Positions 24,590 to 37,800 of a DNA stretch of 64,000 bases are shown piece after piece. The position numbers were made by a program, and so were the translations under genes. Numbering within the stretch: position 1 is the stretch's first letter; every line of letters begins with the position of its first letter. The notes below the pieces were generated by a model. The model did not search any database, was not told the origin of the DNA, and was given only the letters and a program-made list of their open reading frames with translations. This DNA comes from Adiantum capillus-veneris (lineage: Eukaryota > Streptophyta > Polypodiopsida > Polypodiales > Pteridaceae), in the NCBI GenBank assembly GCA_014529385.2, contig CM043958.1, positions 126,269,817 through 126,333,816 on the forward strand, given 5' to 3'.

Positions 24590-25280
24590 GCATAACAAAA
24601 CCACAAAATCAAAACCATAAACATGACAAGCTTCCAAAAGCATAACCATAATGTCCACTCCCAAATCATAAGCACAATGATATGAAGATTTTTTGACCAT
24701 AACTGAAACATGACTTGAAAATCATAACTATAGTGATATGAACATTTTCAACCCATAATTGTACCATGACTTGAAAATTGTAACCATAACGATAAGAAAA
24801 TTCTCAAACCGTAAATGTAACCTGATTCAAAAACTATTATCATATCCACAACATATTTACAAAAACATAACCATAACTTGATTGCAAAAGCATAATCAAA
24901 GATCATATCCATAGCATAATTACCAAGCCATATCCATAACTTGATTGCAAAACCATAACCAAATAGCATATTCACTACATGATTACAAAACCATAACCAT
25001 AACCAAAACCAAAACCATAACCATAACCATAACCATAACCATAACCATAACCATAACCATAACCATAACCATAATCATAACCATAACCATAACCATAACA
25101 ATAACCATAACAGAAATGCAAAACCGTAACCAAGGAGCAATTAAAACAAGTCTAACCATAACATCAACCCAAAAGCATAAATCGTAACCATAACTCAAAT
25201 TCAACACAATAATCGTATCAGACCACAAGACCATAAGCATAAACATCTAACCATAAGCATAAACGTCAAACTATATACAA
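24590..25280. repeat. (CCATAA)n hexanucleotide array, degenerate at the edges
   Basis: The core at about 25,012-25,110 is a nearly perfect run of CCATAA (TTATGG on the other strand). The flanks on both sides consist of decayed versions spread over about 700 bp (AACCATAACTTGA, AAGCATAACCATAA and similar). The Met-Val and Ile-Thr frames across it are repeat translations, not genes. Confidence 0.9.
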
Positions 25281-26119
25281 TGAATACAATCATCAGGATG
25301 ACCATAACTACAAAAAGCATAGATGGAAGATGCCACCCTCATGGTAATGCCTCCCAGCCGATGGCCTCTCCCTCCTCCTAAAGTTGGGTCAAAAGAGCCA
25401 CAAGTCCGTGCTTGTACCCATACTTCTCCTCTCCGAGTGTCGGAGGGTGCTTCATGGTAAATTCTTGCAAAATAAACAATTAACCATAAGATAAATATTA
25501 AGATAAACATGATCTACCTACATCTCTATGCTGTTGAAATGTTTGAGAATTGTCATGTGTCTCTCGTGTAATCCCCGCCCACTCCCCTGCATCCAACCAT
25601 GTTGGCTTTGGACTATCAGCCTTGTACCTATCTATGGCCTCTGATTGACAGTGTGACATTGTGGTAATTGCTACGCTCAACATCTAGTTATTCGAGACTC
25701 GATCGTATCCCTCTGTCGAAGTGTACTCTCTGTGAATGGTATCGACGATGCAATTATTGTCTCATCATCCTGATCATTCCAAACCTCCATCATAGAGTGG
25801 ACAAATTGAAGTGTACAGAGCTACCAAATCCTTTGTCGCATGGCCTTTTTGGTTCTATCCATGAAAATAGCTCCATCCTTGGTCTTTTACAACTTGCTAG
25901 GATCATGCTCATGTGATCCCCAAGGTGTACATGGTATGCTCGTTGGTGAACTATCTACTGAAGAGAGAGGTGGATGCTCTATAGGTGGTGTGGACGCATC
26001 GATAGAACTGCTACCACAACAACCACCACCTCCTAATGACGCCTACCTTGTCTCAAAGAAGAACGAGTTGTCGGTGTAACTAGCACACTCGATAGAGGTG
26101 TAGTAAAGAGCTGGAGTCG
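25281..26119. other. No gene recognised
   Basis: Mixed sequence upstream of Copia-1. No LTR or primer site for Copia-1 was found here, so its 5' end is missing. Short frames (25,840-26,079, 25,271-25,510) show nothing recognisable. Confidence 0.4.
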
Positions 26120-29100
26120 AAGATTATGCATGAGGAAGATAATATGGACACTTTCCTTGCTAGTGTCAAGGATATCAATGAGAAACTTATTTCTGCAGCA
26201 GGTGAAGTCATATCAGACAGTTCCCTTGTGCAGACTGTTCTTGATGCCTTACCAGATTCTTACCAGACTTTTGCTAGTACTTGGAGACTTATGACCCAAG
26301 GAAATCCAGAAGTTGTCAAGTTTGATGCATTATGCACATTGCTGTTGCAAGAGTCACTTTCCAGAAAAAACAGTACTAGACAGCGTGCAGTTGAACAGGC
26401 TTTTATTGCTTCTCAAAGAAAGGGTGGTAACAGCAATGCAACCACTTCTTATGATTCTGCTGTGAGTGACAAAACTTCTGTTTCTAATGCTTCTACTGGT
26501 AGCACTCCGTCTGGAAATTCTGGTGATAAGGGCAAAAAGAAGATGCGTTGCCATTATTGTAAAGCTAATGATCACTTGATCAAGCAGTGTCCTAAGTTGA
26601 AGGCCAAAGAGGTTAAGAAGAAAGAGGGTGGTTCCACTGCAAATGCTGGTTCCACTACAAATGCAGCCATTGTTGAGTCTTCTGTAAAAGGAGACTGTAA
26701 TGCTGATGTTGATGCAGAATGGGCTTTTAGAGCAGAGTGCACTTACAATCCTACTATCCATGATGCATGCTTGTCAGTTGCTGCAGATTCACGTGTGGTA
26801 TTTTGATAGTGGTGCTACAAAGCACAATTCCTCACATCGTGAATTGTTCACCTCTCTTGAGTCTGTCCCTCATGGAAATTCAGTCAGTTGTGCCAACAAT
26901 GCCTCTTATCTGGTTCAGGGAGTTGGAAATATTGTACTTACTGCTGCAAATGCCAGTTCCTTCACACTTGTTGATGCACATTATGTACCTAGGATCAAGA
27001 AGAATCTCTTATCTGTATCTGCACTTGCTAGACTTGAACTTGTAGTCAAATTTGTAGATGACAGATATACAGTTCATGATCTCAGTTTTGGTGATGAAAT
27101 TGTTGCATCTGGCCTTTTGTGCTGTGGGATGTATAAACTCACTTTGTATGACAAGTGTGGACAAAATTTTGCAAATGTTGTTGCAGATTCAAGGGCTATT
27201 TCAGATGCAAAACTTTGGCATGCACGTTTTGGTCATCTGAATTTTGCCAGTTTGCTGCGTTTGCAAAAATCTGATATGGTTGCTTCTTTGCCGCCTCTTG
27301 AAGCACCTATCAAACATGTTTATGAAGGCTGTATTTTGGGTAAGATGCAGCGTTCTAAGTTTCCAAAGGATGGTTCAGTTCGGGCCACATGCAGGTTGCA
27401 ACTTGTGCATAGTGATGTTTGTTGGCCCATGCAAACTCCATCCTTGGACAATTACCTTTATTTCGTGACTTTCATTGATGATTACTCCAGGCATGCATGG
27501 GTATTTTTGCTTAAAGTGAAGTCCGAAGTTTATATGTGCTTTAAACAATTTATGGCTATGGCTGAAAATGTCGCAAAATGTACTATGGGCACCCTCCATT
27601 CCGATCCAGGGGGGGAGTATATGTCTCATGAATTTAATGCATTTCTGGCTAGTCATGGGATAAAACACCAATGTACGGTGCCTTATACACCTCAGAAAAA
27701 TGGTGTTGTTGAGAGGAAAAACAGGTCACGGAAACGGCACGATGTATGGTCAAAAGTCAAGCTTTGCCGCATTCTTTTTGGCTTGAGGCCATCATGTGTG
27801 CCACTTATGTACTAAATAGGTGTCCTTCGAAAGCTTTGCAGTCTATTACTCCATATGAAGCATGGCATGATAGAAAGCCTTCTATTGAGCACGTGCGTGT
27901 TTTTGACTGTTTGGCATATGCTTTGGTGCCACAAACACAACGCATAAAATTGGATGATAAGGCTGTCAAATGTATTTTTGTTGGTTATAGTCCTGAAAGC
28001 AAAGGTTACAGGTTGTATCATCTGCAAACAAAACGTATTTTGGTTTCACGGGATGTAGTGTTTGTGGAAGATTCTGTTCAGCCCTTGCTGTCATGTACTA
28101 GAGACAATAATGTAAGCTCACAAGACATTTATGACACTTTGTTGCCTCTTTTTGCTGGTGGAAATATGAATGTAAGTTCCAATGAGGCAAATGTACAGCC
28201 TATGGGGGTTTCTGAAAATGTTACAGATCAGCCTATTACTGATGGGGATGTACATGATGTACTTGATGAGGAAAGGGCTGAAAATGAGCACGCTAGAGGT
28301 ATGCCAAAATGGCTGGTGCACACTTTGCATGACAGTAAATTGGATGCACCTTTGTCTAGTCGTACTCGTTCAGGCTCTCACCATGCATCTTATGCATCAG
28401 ATTGTTATGCTTTGGCTGTGTCTAGCTTACATGATGTTGAGGAGCCTCTGTCTTTTGATGAAGCATAGAATTCAAAAAATTGGATGGCTGCCATGCAATC
28501 AGAATATGATGCACTTATAGAAAATGACACATGGAATTTATGTGATTTGCCTCCTGGCAAAAAGGCCATTGGTACGAAGTGGGTTTACAAGTTGAAATGC
28601 AAATCGGATGGTGAGATCAATCGCATAAGGCTCGACTTGTTGCAAAGGGTTATGCACAACAAAAAGGCATAGATTATGAAGAGACTTTTGCTCCCACTTG
28701 TCGTATGATACTGTGCGTTTTCTATGTGCATTGGCAGCTCATTTTGGTTGGGATGTACATCAATCAGACATTGTTACTGCTTTCTTGAATGGTGATATAT
28801 TTGAGGAAGTTTATGTAACACAACCTCGTGGGTTTGTCATAAAAGGACAAGAGGACAAAGTGTGCAGATGTAAGAAGGCTTTGTATGGGTTGAAACAATC
28901 TCCTCGTGCTTGGAATGAGAAAGCTGACACTCATTTGGTCAAATGAGGCTTTCGTAATAGTCCAACAGAAAGCACATTGTATGTAAAGCGTGAGGGTGAT
29001 GTACTTCTCATTATGGTTCTTTATGTTGATGATTTGCTGATCACTGGACCAAATGAGAGACATATTGCTGAATTTAAGGCTGATTTGAATGCTACTTTCA

Positions 29101-29974
29101 AGATGAAAGATTTGGGGCTGTTGCATCATTACTTGGGTATACAGTTTAAGCAGTGTGATGGTGGTATTGCCTTGTGTCAGAAAAGTTACATAGAGACATT
29201 GCTATGTAAGTTTGGACTTGAGGATTGCAAACCTATTGCCACTCCCATGGAAAAAGGTTTGAAGTTGAGTCTACATGATGCTGGCGATCCTGCTGATGTC
29301 ACTCTTTATCAAATTGTTGTTGGTTGCCTCATTTATGTATGCAACACGAGGTCAGATATTCAATTTACAGTCTCACAGGTCAGTAGATTTATACATAGCA
29401 CAAGGTCTAAGCATTGGGAAGACTGTCAAGAGGATTTTCTGCTACCTTAGTGGAACTTTACATCTTGTCTTGTTTTATCCCAAGGGGGGATCATTGCCGC
29501 CATACTTACATGCTTTTTTGGACTCAGATTGGGCTGATTGTTTTGACACGCGAGTGTCCACAAGTGGTTTTTGTTTCATGCTTGGCAGTTCATGTATATC
29601 ATGGTTGAGCAAGAAGCAACCTACTGTGGCCACTTTGAGTTGTGAGGTTGAGTACACGACAGTCTTCACAGCTACGGTTGAGTTGGCTCAAATGCCTTAT
29701 GGTTGATTTGGGTGTTTGACAGGACACTGCCAAGACTATCTACACTGACAGTGAGAGCGCATTGGCAATTGCGAGGAACCCACTTTTTCATGCTCACACA
29801 AAGCACATTGAGGTGCATTACCACTATGTCAGGGAGAGGCTCTCAGCAGGAGACATCAATTTGGCTTATGTGCCAACACAGGACAACCTTGCAGATCTTT
29901 TCACAAAGGCATTGTCTCGTGAGAAGCTTGAAGCTTTTTGCAAAGCTTTGGGCTTACTCCCCTTTGTGGATTGA
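26120..29974 (+). pseudogene. Copia-1 gag-pol, 5' truncated and broken
   Basis: Domains in order on the plus strand: gag C-half (VLDALPDSYQTFASTWRLMT) and CHYCKANDHLIKQC knuckle at about 26,545-26,590; protease with intact DSGATKH (26,808); the pre-integrase HARFGHLN motif; integrase with VTFIDDYSRHAWVF, LHSDPGGEY and PQKNGVVERKN; RT with KWVYKLK, SPRAWN and YVDDLLIT (29,020); RNase H with DSDWADC and SCEVEYT; and a C-terminal LADLFTKAL motif ending in TGA at 29,974. Frameshifts fall near 26,800, 27,745, 28,630, 29,430 and 29,700. In-frame stops are TAG at about 28,466 and TGA at about 28,943. The N-terminal half of gag, the primer site and the 5' LTR are absent. Confidence 0.9.
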
Positions 29975-30037
29975 TCATGTCCTTAGGGAATGGCACTTCC
30001 CTTTACTCATGTGCCATCTCTCGTTCACCGCATCACT

Positions 30038-30275
30038 CCAGGGGGATTTGTTACCATATACATGTGGTAGTGATGTCTGTAAACACACTAGGACCACCAG
30101 GGCATTTTTTCCCTCTTTAGGAGGTTTTTTCCCCCGAGCATTGTATATACGCCCATCACTCTAGGGCTATCTATCTTTCCATAGCACACTAAGTAACACA
30201 CTCTCTATTGTGTGCCTTGAGCTTCCTTCGTCTTCGCCAAGCTGTGTGCGTTTCTCTGCAACCCTAATTCCAACA
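30038..30275 (+). repeat. Probable polypurine tract and 3' LTR of Copia-1
   Basis: After the pol stop, CCAGGGGGATT (30,038-30,048) looks like a polypurine tract. It is followed by TGTTACCATATACATG, and a plausible LTR end CCAACA lies at 30,275. The resulting 227-bp LTR would start TG and end CA, in the Copia size range, and contains a TATATA and a CCTCTTTAGGAGG stem. No second LTR exists in the window for comparison, so the boundaries are inferred. Confidence 0.55.
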
Positions 30276-30639
30276 ACTAGGTCTAGAGGGACTAGCTCTT
30301 GAAAGGTTTTGTGCATAAGCAACGTGCTTAGGTGAAACCTGTGAAAAACAAGCACCCATCTACTCGGGTGACATACCTGGCAGAGTGACCGGAACACTAA
30401 AGCTAGGAGAATATGTCTCGTCATCATTGACCATGGATACAAATACACAGATAACACAGATACAATACGTTAGTCAACATATCCATAAAAGAACAACTTA
30501 AACAATGTAAAAGAAAATGAAGCTGCAACACAACTCATTATATATATCCAATGTTGTAGAATAATTAAAATCTGTCATAGGTAAGTGGTCAATAAAAAAG
30601 AGTTCTGAGAAAAATCAGTAGTTAATCTCTCATCTTCTA
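30276..30639. other. No gene seen
   Basis: Anonymous sequence between the Copia-1 LTR and the CACTA-like fragment. Nothing recognised on either strand. Confidence 0.4.
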
Positions 30640-31170
30640 TGAGAAATGATGCACCAAAGATATCTATATCAATATTTACTTTTGTGTCTTTGTCATCAAA
30701 CTCCACTTATACATTGCTCTCCGCATCTAATTGCGTATCTGAAAGCTCATCTCTAAGTTCAGGTATCTGCTCACCACTGACCTCTTGCTCAAAATCCTCA
30801 ATTACATCATCCATTGGTCGTGCACTTTGGTCATGAGGCTCTTTGATCTCAACCTCCAATTCTTCACACACTTTTTTTCTCCGTGGGGCAACTTAAACAA
30901 TAAAGAGCCATCTCAGCTTAGACAAATATTTTTCATGCTTTTCATCCCATAGTGGATCTATCGTGAACGCAACTTGTTCACAATGCTGTGGAAGTACAAA
31001 TGTATCCTGACCATCTATCCATACGCGCCTAGAGTTCACTTGAGTCTACTCTTATCTTTGCGCACAATTGCATTGTAAGGTCTTTGGCACCCGTGCAAAG
31101 GGGATTCCCATGTAAAGGATTAATATCAAGCCATTTTGGTCATAAATAGAAAGCTTCTATTTTTGGTAGT
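30640..31170 (-). pseudogene. CACTA-like (En/Spm) DUF4216-type fragment
   Basis: The minus strand reads, with two in-frame stops, KWLDINPLHGNPL, then RRVWIDGQDTFVLPQHCEQV, then AFTIDP, then WLFIV-VAPRRKKVCEELE, then an acidic tail. This resembles the C-terminal DUF4216 region of CACTA TNP2-type transposase proteins, whose hallmark is an FVLxxQxxQVFYxxDP segment followed by a V-K-PR motif. The assignment is from remembered family patterns and moderate in strength. The likely upstream part of the same gene lies at 42,330-43,300, separated by the LTR element nest. Confidence 0.5.
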
Positions 31171-31700
31171 TTCTTTACCTCTGATGAGCTAATGATAAAT
31201 ATATTGATGTAAGCTTTTCAAAAATGAAAATTTTATTTTTACTGATCTAATTTTCCATAAAAATAGTTGCATGCTTTAAAAACTGCTAAATATAGCATTT
31301 GTGTGCATCTGACACCTTAACTTGTCATCCTCAAGCTTGTCTTTTAATAGCAACTTTCAGAATTAAATTCTGATATGTAAGCCAATCTCACTCTAGACAA
31401 TTAACTTTCATCCTAGTGCTAATAGATTAATTCCTAAGTCTAAGGTATGTATATGTATGCATGTGCATCTATATGTATGTCCATGGATGCCCATAAATGA
31501 CCCATATATATGGACCCATGTCTTATGGTATTGTTGACTATAAGCATGGGTAAGTACATGAGGTGTATCACCCAAAAAGGTAAAGAGGGACACCTCTAAT
31601 GACTAAGTGGGAGCTTGTGACACCTCTACACATGCTTTTAGCAAGAGGGGGCAAGTAGGGGAGGTATGGGGCTGATTTGAGCAACAAGGAACCTCCAAAA

Positions 31701-31710
31701 TCTATATAAA
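31701..31710 (+). promoter_or_regulatory. TATA box of the large LTR
   Basis: TCTATATAAA is conserved at the same place in the partner LTR (40,446-40,455). This fits the U3 promoter of an LTR element transcribed on the plus strand. Confidence 0.65.
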
Positions 31711-31830
31711 GGGCATTTCCACTTAGTTTTACACACACTTGAACACGCTTGGGAGAAGGGAGCTCTAATGTTGTGGCAAACAACTTGGTGACTACCGCAT
31801 CGAAGCTTTGAGAGATCAATAACTCGTCAA

Positions 31831-31940
31831 TTGGAATCCTTTCCAATTGCTACCATATTATTATTCAATTGGAATCCTTTCTAATGACTATCATATTATT
31901 ATTCAATTGAAATCCTTTCCAATTGCTACTCTATTATCAA
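31831..31940. repeat. 38-bp tandem repeat inside the LTR, about three units
   Basis: The unit starts ATTGGAATCCTTTCCAATTG, continues CTACCATATTATTATTCA, and recurs three times with few changes. The partner LTR shows diverged copies at about 40,635-40,745. Each unit contains its own ATTGGAA/TTCCAAT palindrome. Confidence 0.75.
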
Positions 31941-33583
31941 ATGCTATACTCTTATTTACCTATCCTCAAATGGAAATCAACAATCATTATACGTATTTTA
32001 TGGTAATTTCTCTACATTACAAAGTAATGAAGGTCTCACTCCTCCATTACATAATCAATTGTGTTCACTGCATGTACAATTCTTCATCAATGTAACCTAG
32101 ATTCTTACATGAATTCGCTGATCATATTCAAGAAAATGTTTCAACTAAGATGATCAATTGTTCTTGCAAGTAGATATAAGTGATTAATCATGTGATTAGT
32201 ATATGGGTTATAACGCATGTTTAACATAAGATTATGGCAAGATTAAGGAAGCCTATGTTTTTGGTTTGATGTGTGGATTAACCATATATCTTTTGGATTT
32301 AAAACATTTATAATCATTTACCCTACGTCCATTGGATTCTTATGCTTTATCTTATAACTTTTCAAGTTAAGTATCTAGGTGGGAATGGCACCCAAGAGAA
32401 CTCAATATGGTGGAGCATATGTTCACAAAGCCAGAATCAGTGATGGTAAAGGGCTCCGATGAATGAGGATGTGCCACTTATCCCACGAAGTGATGTTTTT
32501 GTTCATGAACAAGTAGGAAACTTCTTCTTTTTGTTTAATGCATCATGAGTAATTAGGAAGTAGAAAACTACCTAAACATTGAGTTAGTCCCAATTTGAAA
32601 CTGCATCAATTGAACTTGTTAATTTTCTTTAAGTTGTATTATATGGAAGGATTGTTTGAGGATATATTGTTTGAAGTAGGAAGGAAATGTTTGCCTAGTA
32701 GGAAAACTCTTGAATCTTCTTCATTCAAAATCCTATACCGATATAGTCAAAACTCCCTTTTATATCCAGGGCGGAGGGCTTAGCAGAGTGAACGCTAAAG
32801 CAGTGCATATGGGTGCACACATCTTGCGGATTTGTGCCCAGAATCCAAGATATTAGTTGTGGGTTTGTGTCCATGTTGCAAGTTCGTCACTGCGGGTTTA
32901 TGCCCAGATTGCAGGACAATTTAGTTGTATGGGCAACTAAAGACACCGGGAGCTATAAAATCTCGCCAAGAGGAGTGAACTCTTGGGGTTGGGATATTTT
33001 ATTGAAGAAGAGTCGTATGTTGTTTTTATTATATAAAATATTGTTTTGGTTCCTCTTTGATCATGTTTAAAGGGCTGTTTCAACAAACTTGTTATGGAAA
33101 CCAAAAAAAGGAACTTTGCGTATGAACAATCATGTGGTAGTAATTAAAAAACAAGCTAAAATGTGTGAGTGTGGGGTGGAAAGGGGGGGATGGCTCAGGT
33201 TGCCAGTTAAGGATCGGTAGTCTTGATTAGTCAAGAAACTCTTCACTCCTTCCTATTAAGAGAAGCAAAATTAGAGACTCATTGTACCAAGAGTCGAGAA
33301 GTCCCAAATATACGTACCAAAAGCTATGGGAAAATAGGTATTTTGATTTATCTCTTTTAGAAGGTAAGAATTAGGGACATATAAAATTCTTGTACTAGTT
33401 CATGCTTTCCCTGCGAGATAGGGCTAGGAACCCTCTTCAATGGTTCGGACTCAAGTTACTTGGTGACAAGAGACCGTCCATTGGAAATCAATTCCTTCTT
33501 GACTATGTTTTCTCAAGCAATGAGGGCCTAGCGACCTGTCAGGTACCCTCCTACTGCCAAAATGGATATGGTAACGAGGTGGT

Positions 33584-33755
33584 TGTTGGGATTAAAGCCC
33601 AAGTGGCCTCTTATACGGATATGGCCGCCCGCCCACCTAACTCGCTTATCACTAACTCTTTGTATATACTCACTTATACTTGTGTGAATAATAAGATTCG
33701 TGTAATAACCCTTCAATGAATTCTCTGCGTATTGTGTAAGCTCTTTGTCTGTGTA

Positions 33756-33803
<48 letters not shown>

Positions 33804-33831
33804 TCGATCTAAGCTCTGCTCCGCGACTTCA
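33584..33831 (+). repeat. 5' LTR of Copia-2
   Basis: Starts TGTTGGGATTAAAGCCC and ends GACTTCA. It matches 39,171-39,438 with about 11 differences outside the GT microsatellite, whose length differs (about 33 versus 63 bp). The flanking pentamers are GTGGT (33,579-33,583) and GTGGG (39,439-39,443), a slightly decayed target-site duplication. Confidence 0.9.
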
Positions 33832-33833
33832 AT

Positions 33834-33850
33834 TGGTATCAGAGCAAGGT
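33834..33850 (+). promoter_or_regulatory. Primer binding site of Copia-2
   Basis: TGGTATCAGAGCAAGGTT directly follows the LTR and matches the complement of the plant initiator tRNA-Met 3' end over its first 12 bases. Confidence 0.9.
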
Positions 33851-34855
33851 TCAGTGCGTTTTCGAGTAATCGCGTGCGCGTGCACTTTTGAGGCAGATTC
33901 TGGATCCGGAGCTTGGAAATTCACACTCGGTGTTCCGAGAGTATTTCCAATAGGTGACTGAGGTTTTACCTCACTTTCAAAACTGTTTATGCCCTCAGAA
34001 TTTCGTTCTGAGCACTACATCAAAAGATAGGTTTGAGCCGCAAAGAAACCCGTCTTGTGTAGATTGGCAAGCAGGAGGTGGTCGGCATCAATATCGGCAT
34101 CGACATACATCACTCATTAGTCTTCAAAGCATCATCTATAGACCATGTACACATATATATCATCAGATATATATATTGCAGTCTGCATTGCTACTTCTTG
34201 TGCTTGCCAGGTTCGAGGGGAGGTGTGGCCATACGACGGCTTGACACCATTGGCATGTATTGCAGATTGATTATAGACAGACCACCGTAGCAGTCATAGG
34301 ATATTGATTGGTCTATTGTAGGATGTATGCTAGTTTTGGGCAGTTTGATGAGCCATCTGAGAGGGTCGTGTGTGAGGTTTTTTGAAGCCAAACACTGGGG
34401 GCTGGGTTACCCAGTGTGAGGTGGATTAGGTTGTTGGAGTTTCCCTCTACACGCATCCTCTTCGGTGACTTTTATCCCATAGGATGTATGACTTTGTGTA
34501 GACACTGGATTGCATCTTATGCGTCAGGCCGTTGAGGCATTGTTCAGGGTTCAGTCTTGAGACAAATACAGGTTCTGTGATCGCCTAGACAGGAGACAAT
34601 GTATGCTTACAAGATAGCATATTATAGAGATTTTTAGATTTGTCACTGGTCAACTATTTATGGTTGTTTTTGAGCTATGTTTTGGTTTCATGAGCTCAGT
34701 TTACAGGGTAGACTCTATCAAAAATTTTCAAAATACTGACAGTTCTTTAGGAGAGGTGTTCAACTTGTTGTTTATAGCTTGTTTATTATGTACAGAGGCC
34801 AGTTTACAGGGGAAACGCTGCCGGATTTTTCCTAGGAGTAAACAGTTTGGCAGAC
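33851..34855. other. Untranslated leader of Copia-2
   Basis: About 1 kb between the primer site and the gag start. It has no convincing open frame. I see no gene in it. Confidence 0.55.
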
Positions 34856-37800
34856 ATGGCATCTTCTCAAAGTGAGACTCTTTACAACATAAAGAAGCTG
34901 GATGGCACAAACTTTCTATTCTGGAAGAAGTAGATTTGGCAGGTTTTGGTGCAGAAAAAACAAGTGAAGCCATTGAAGCTCAAAGAGGAGAGACCAGAAG
35001 GTATGGCTGAAGATGAGTGGGAAGAGCTTGACGAGTTAGCTTGTTCCACAATCATGTTGACACTGACAGAAAATGTTTACTTCAACGTAGCAGAAGAGAC
35101 TACAGCGTATGGCGTATGGCACAAGCTATGTGGTATGTACAAGAAACAAAGTGCTGCTTATCAGATTTACTGGCTCAAGAAATTGGTGGATTTGAAGATG
35201 AAGGAAGGGACAACCATGTCAAATCATCTTAATGAATTTCACACAATTTTTAGCCAGTTAACATCATAGGAGATAGTCTTTCCAGATTCAGTGAAGGCTA
35301 TGTTTCTCTTAATCACTTTGCCAGACAATTGGGATACTTTTTGCACGGCATTAAGTAATTTTGTCGTGCTAGAGGGTCTTACAAGTGCCAATGTAGAAGG
35401 CAGCTTGCTTGCAGAGGAAGTGAACAGGAAGAACATTGACAAAGGCAAAGGAAATAGTGCTTTGCTTGTTCGAGGGAGACAACAGTTCAAAGAGAAGAAG
35501 GGTAAGAAGGCACAAAACAGAAGTAAGTCTCGTGACTCTAAGTCAAATGATGACATAGAGTGCTATCATTGTGGCAAGAACGGTCACACGAGAGAGGACT
35601 GTACAAAATGGAAACAAGAAAAAGGCAAAGCTAAGAGTTCTGAGCAAGATGACAAGAAGAAGAGTTCAGTGAAGATTGAAGAAGTGAATGTCATAAGATC
35701 TGGTTTAGACAGTGATTCTAGAATTGTAGCTGGTGACATCTTTCTCACAAGTAGCTATGATTCTGCTTTCTTGACTGTAGAGGATGGTTATGCCATGAGT
35801 GATTGGATTATCGAATCTAGGGCATCTCTACATGTCTCTCCTTACAAAGAGTGGTTTACATCATATGTGGCTACTAAGGATTATGTCAGACTTGGCAATG
35901 AGCAGGTTTGTGACATACTTGGAGTGGGAGATGTGCAGTTAAAATTTCAGAATGGTTCTTCTTTATTGCTCAAGAATGTCAGACATGTTCCAACAATTCG
36001 AAAGAGCTTGATCAGTACAGGGAAGTTGGATGATGCAGGTTATGTGACAGTCTTTGGAAACAGTGCTTGGAAGATCTCCAAAGGTTTAATGATTGTAGCA
36101 AATGGCAGCAAGTCAGGAACTTTGTACACTTTACATGTTTTAGAGGTCAAAAACCATGTAATTAATGTGATTGAGCACCCAAGTGTATCACTCTGGCATC
36201 GTAGGCTGGGACATATGTCAAAGAAGGGAATGGACATATTGTCTCGTTCTGGTTATTTTCCTGGTTTCTCATTTCATAATTTTGAGTTTCGTGAGCATTG
36301 TGTTTATGGTAAGCAAATACAGGAACCGCATAGATCAAAGGGAAATCATAAGGATGAACAATTAGCTCTTATACACAGTGAATTATGCGGACCAATGCCT
36401 AGTTTGTCGCTAGGGGGAGCATCATACTTTTGTACCTTTATAGACGACTATTCTCGCAGAGTATGGGTTTACTTCTTGAAGCACAAGGATGAGGTGCTCA
36501 AGGTCTTTAAGATGTTCTTGCAACTTGTGGAGAATCAGAGTGGTCAGAAGCTGAGGTGCTTAAGGACAGACAATGGTGAAGAGTACATTTCCAAGGCTTT
36601 TGTGAAGCAAAAGGGATAAAGTGGGAACTTACTGCACCATACAATCCTTTACAAAATGGAGTTGCAGAACGTATGAATAGGACCATACAAGAGAAGGTCA
36701 GAAGCATGTTGTCAAATGCTGAGTTGCCTGATGGATTTTGGGCGAAAGCAATGGCTGCGGCAGTCCATTTGATCAACACGTTTCCTAGTAGGGTTCTGGA
36801 TAAGAGTGAAGTGGCCGAGATGCTATGGACAGGCAAGGCACCTTCATATAAGCATCTCAGAGTCTTTGCTTGTGAATCAAAAGGGATAAAGCGGGAACTT
36901 ATTGCACCATACAGTCCTTCACAAAATGGAGTTGCAGAACGTATAAATAGGACCATACAAGAGAAGGTCAGAATCATATTGTCAAATGCTGAGTTGCCTG
37001 ATGGATTTTGGGTAGAAGCAATGGCTACAACAGTCCATTTGATCAACAGGTCTCCTAGTAGGGTTCTGGATAAGAGTGAAGTGGCCGAGATGCTATGGAC
37101 AGGCAAGGCACCTTCATATAAGCATCTTAGAGTCTTTGGTTGTGAAGCTTATAGCCATATTTCTAAGGATTTGAGGAATAAGTTAGAACCAAAGAGCAAG
37201 AAGTGTATATTTCTTGGCTACGAAGAATCGGCGAGATGGGTTACCGGCTTTGGGATCCTGAGTCCAAAAAAGTTATTCAGAGCAATGATGTGCATTTCAA
37301 TGAAGCCAAGTTTCACGCTAAGCCAAAGTAGACAGAAGAGATCAGAAGAGTTGTCTTCAGGGAAGATGGACCTAGTGCTAGCACATCAAGACAGCATGGT
37401 TAGGCTCAGGAACAACCTATAGTGGCTAGAGAGGCAGGATCAATTGTAATGAGACGTTCTGAGCGTGTCTCCAAACCACTTGATCGTTATGTGCCACCTC
37501 TAAATTATGTCACACTCACGGATTGCGGAGAACCATCTTGTTACAAGGAGGCATTACAAGTGGTTGACTCGAAAAAATGGCATTTGGCCATGCAATCAAA
37601 GATGACGGCTTTGCATAAGAATCAAACGTGGGATTTGGTTCAATTGCCAGAGGTCAAGAAAGCTCTACCTTGTAAGTGGGTTTACAGGTATAAGCTTACT
37701 CCTCATGATGGACAACCAAAATACAAAGCACGGTTGGTTGCTAAGGGTTTTAAGCAAGAACACGGAATAGATTTTGATGAAGTCTTTTCACCAGTTGTCA

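Larger units (their letters stand above)
31521..33583 (+). repeat. 5' LTR (main part) of a large-LTR, short-interior element
   Basis: Direct repeat of 40,266-41,977. The copy is interrupted near its end by Copia-2; its last 12 bases resume at 39,439-39,450, immediately before a primer-binding-site-like sequence. About 430 bp (around 32,870-33,320) is present here and missing in the other copy. A TATATAAA box and a 38-bp tandem repeat lie within it. Comparison with the uninterrupted copy near 41,950-41,977 shows the pre-insertion sequence of Copia-2. Confidence 0.8.

Noticed and set aside
24945-25246. Met-Val or Ile-Thr repeat proteins over the CCATAA array.
   Set aside because: Hexamer repeat translation only; no start context, and decay proceeds without regard to frame.
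24590-25280. Interstitial telomere.
   Set aside because: The unit is CCATAA, not the plant TTTAGGG/CCCTAAA heptamer.
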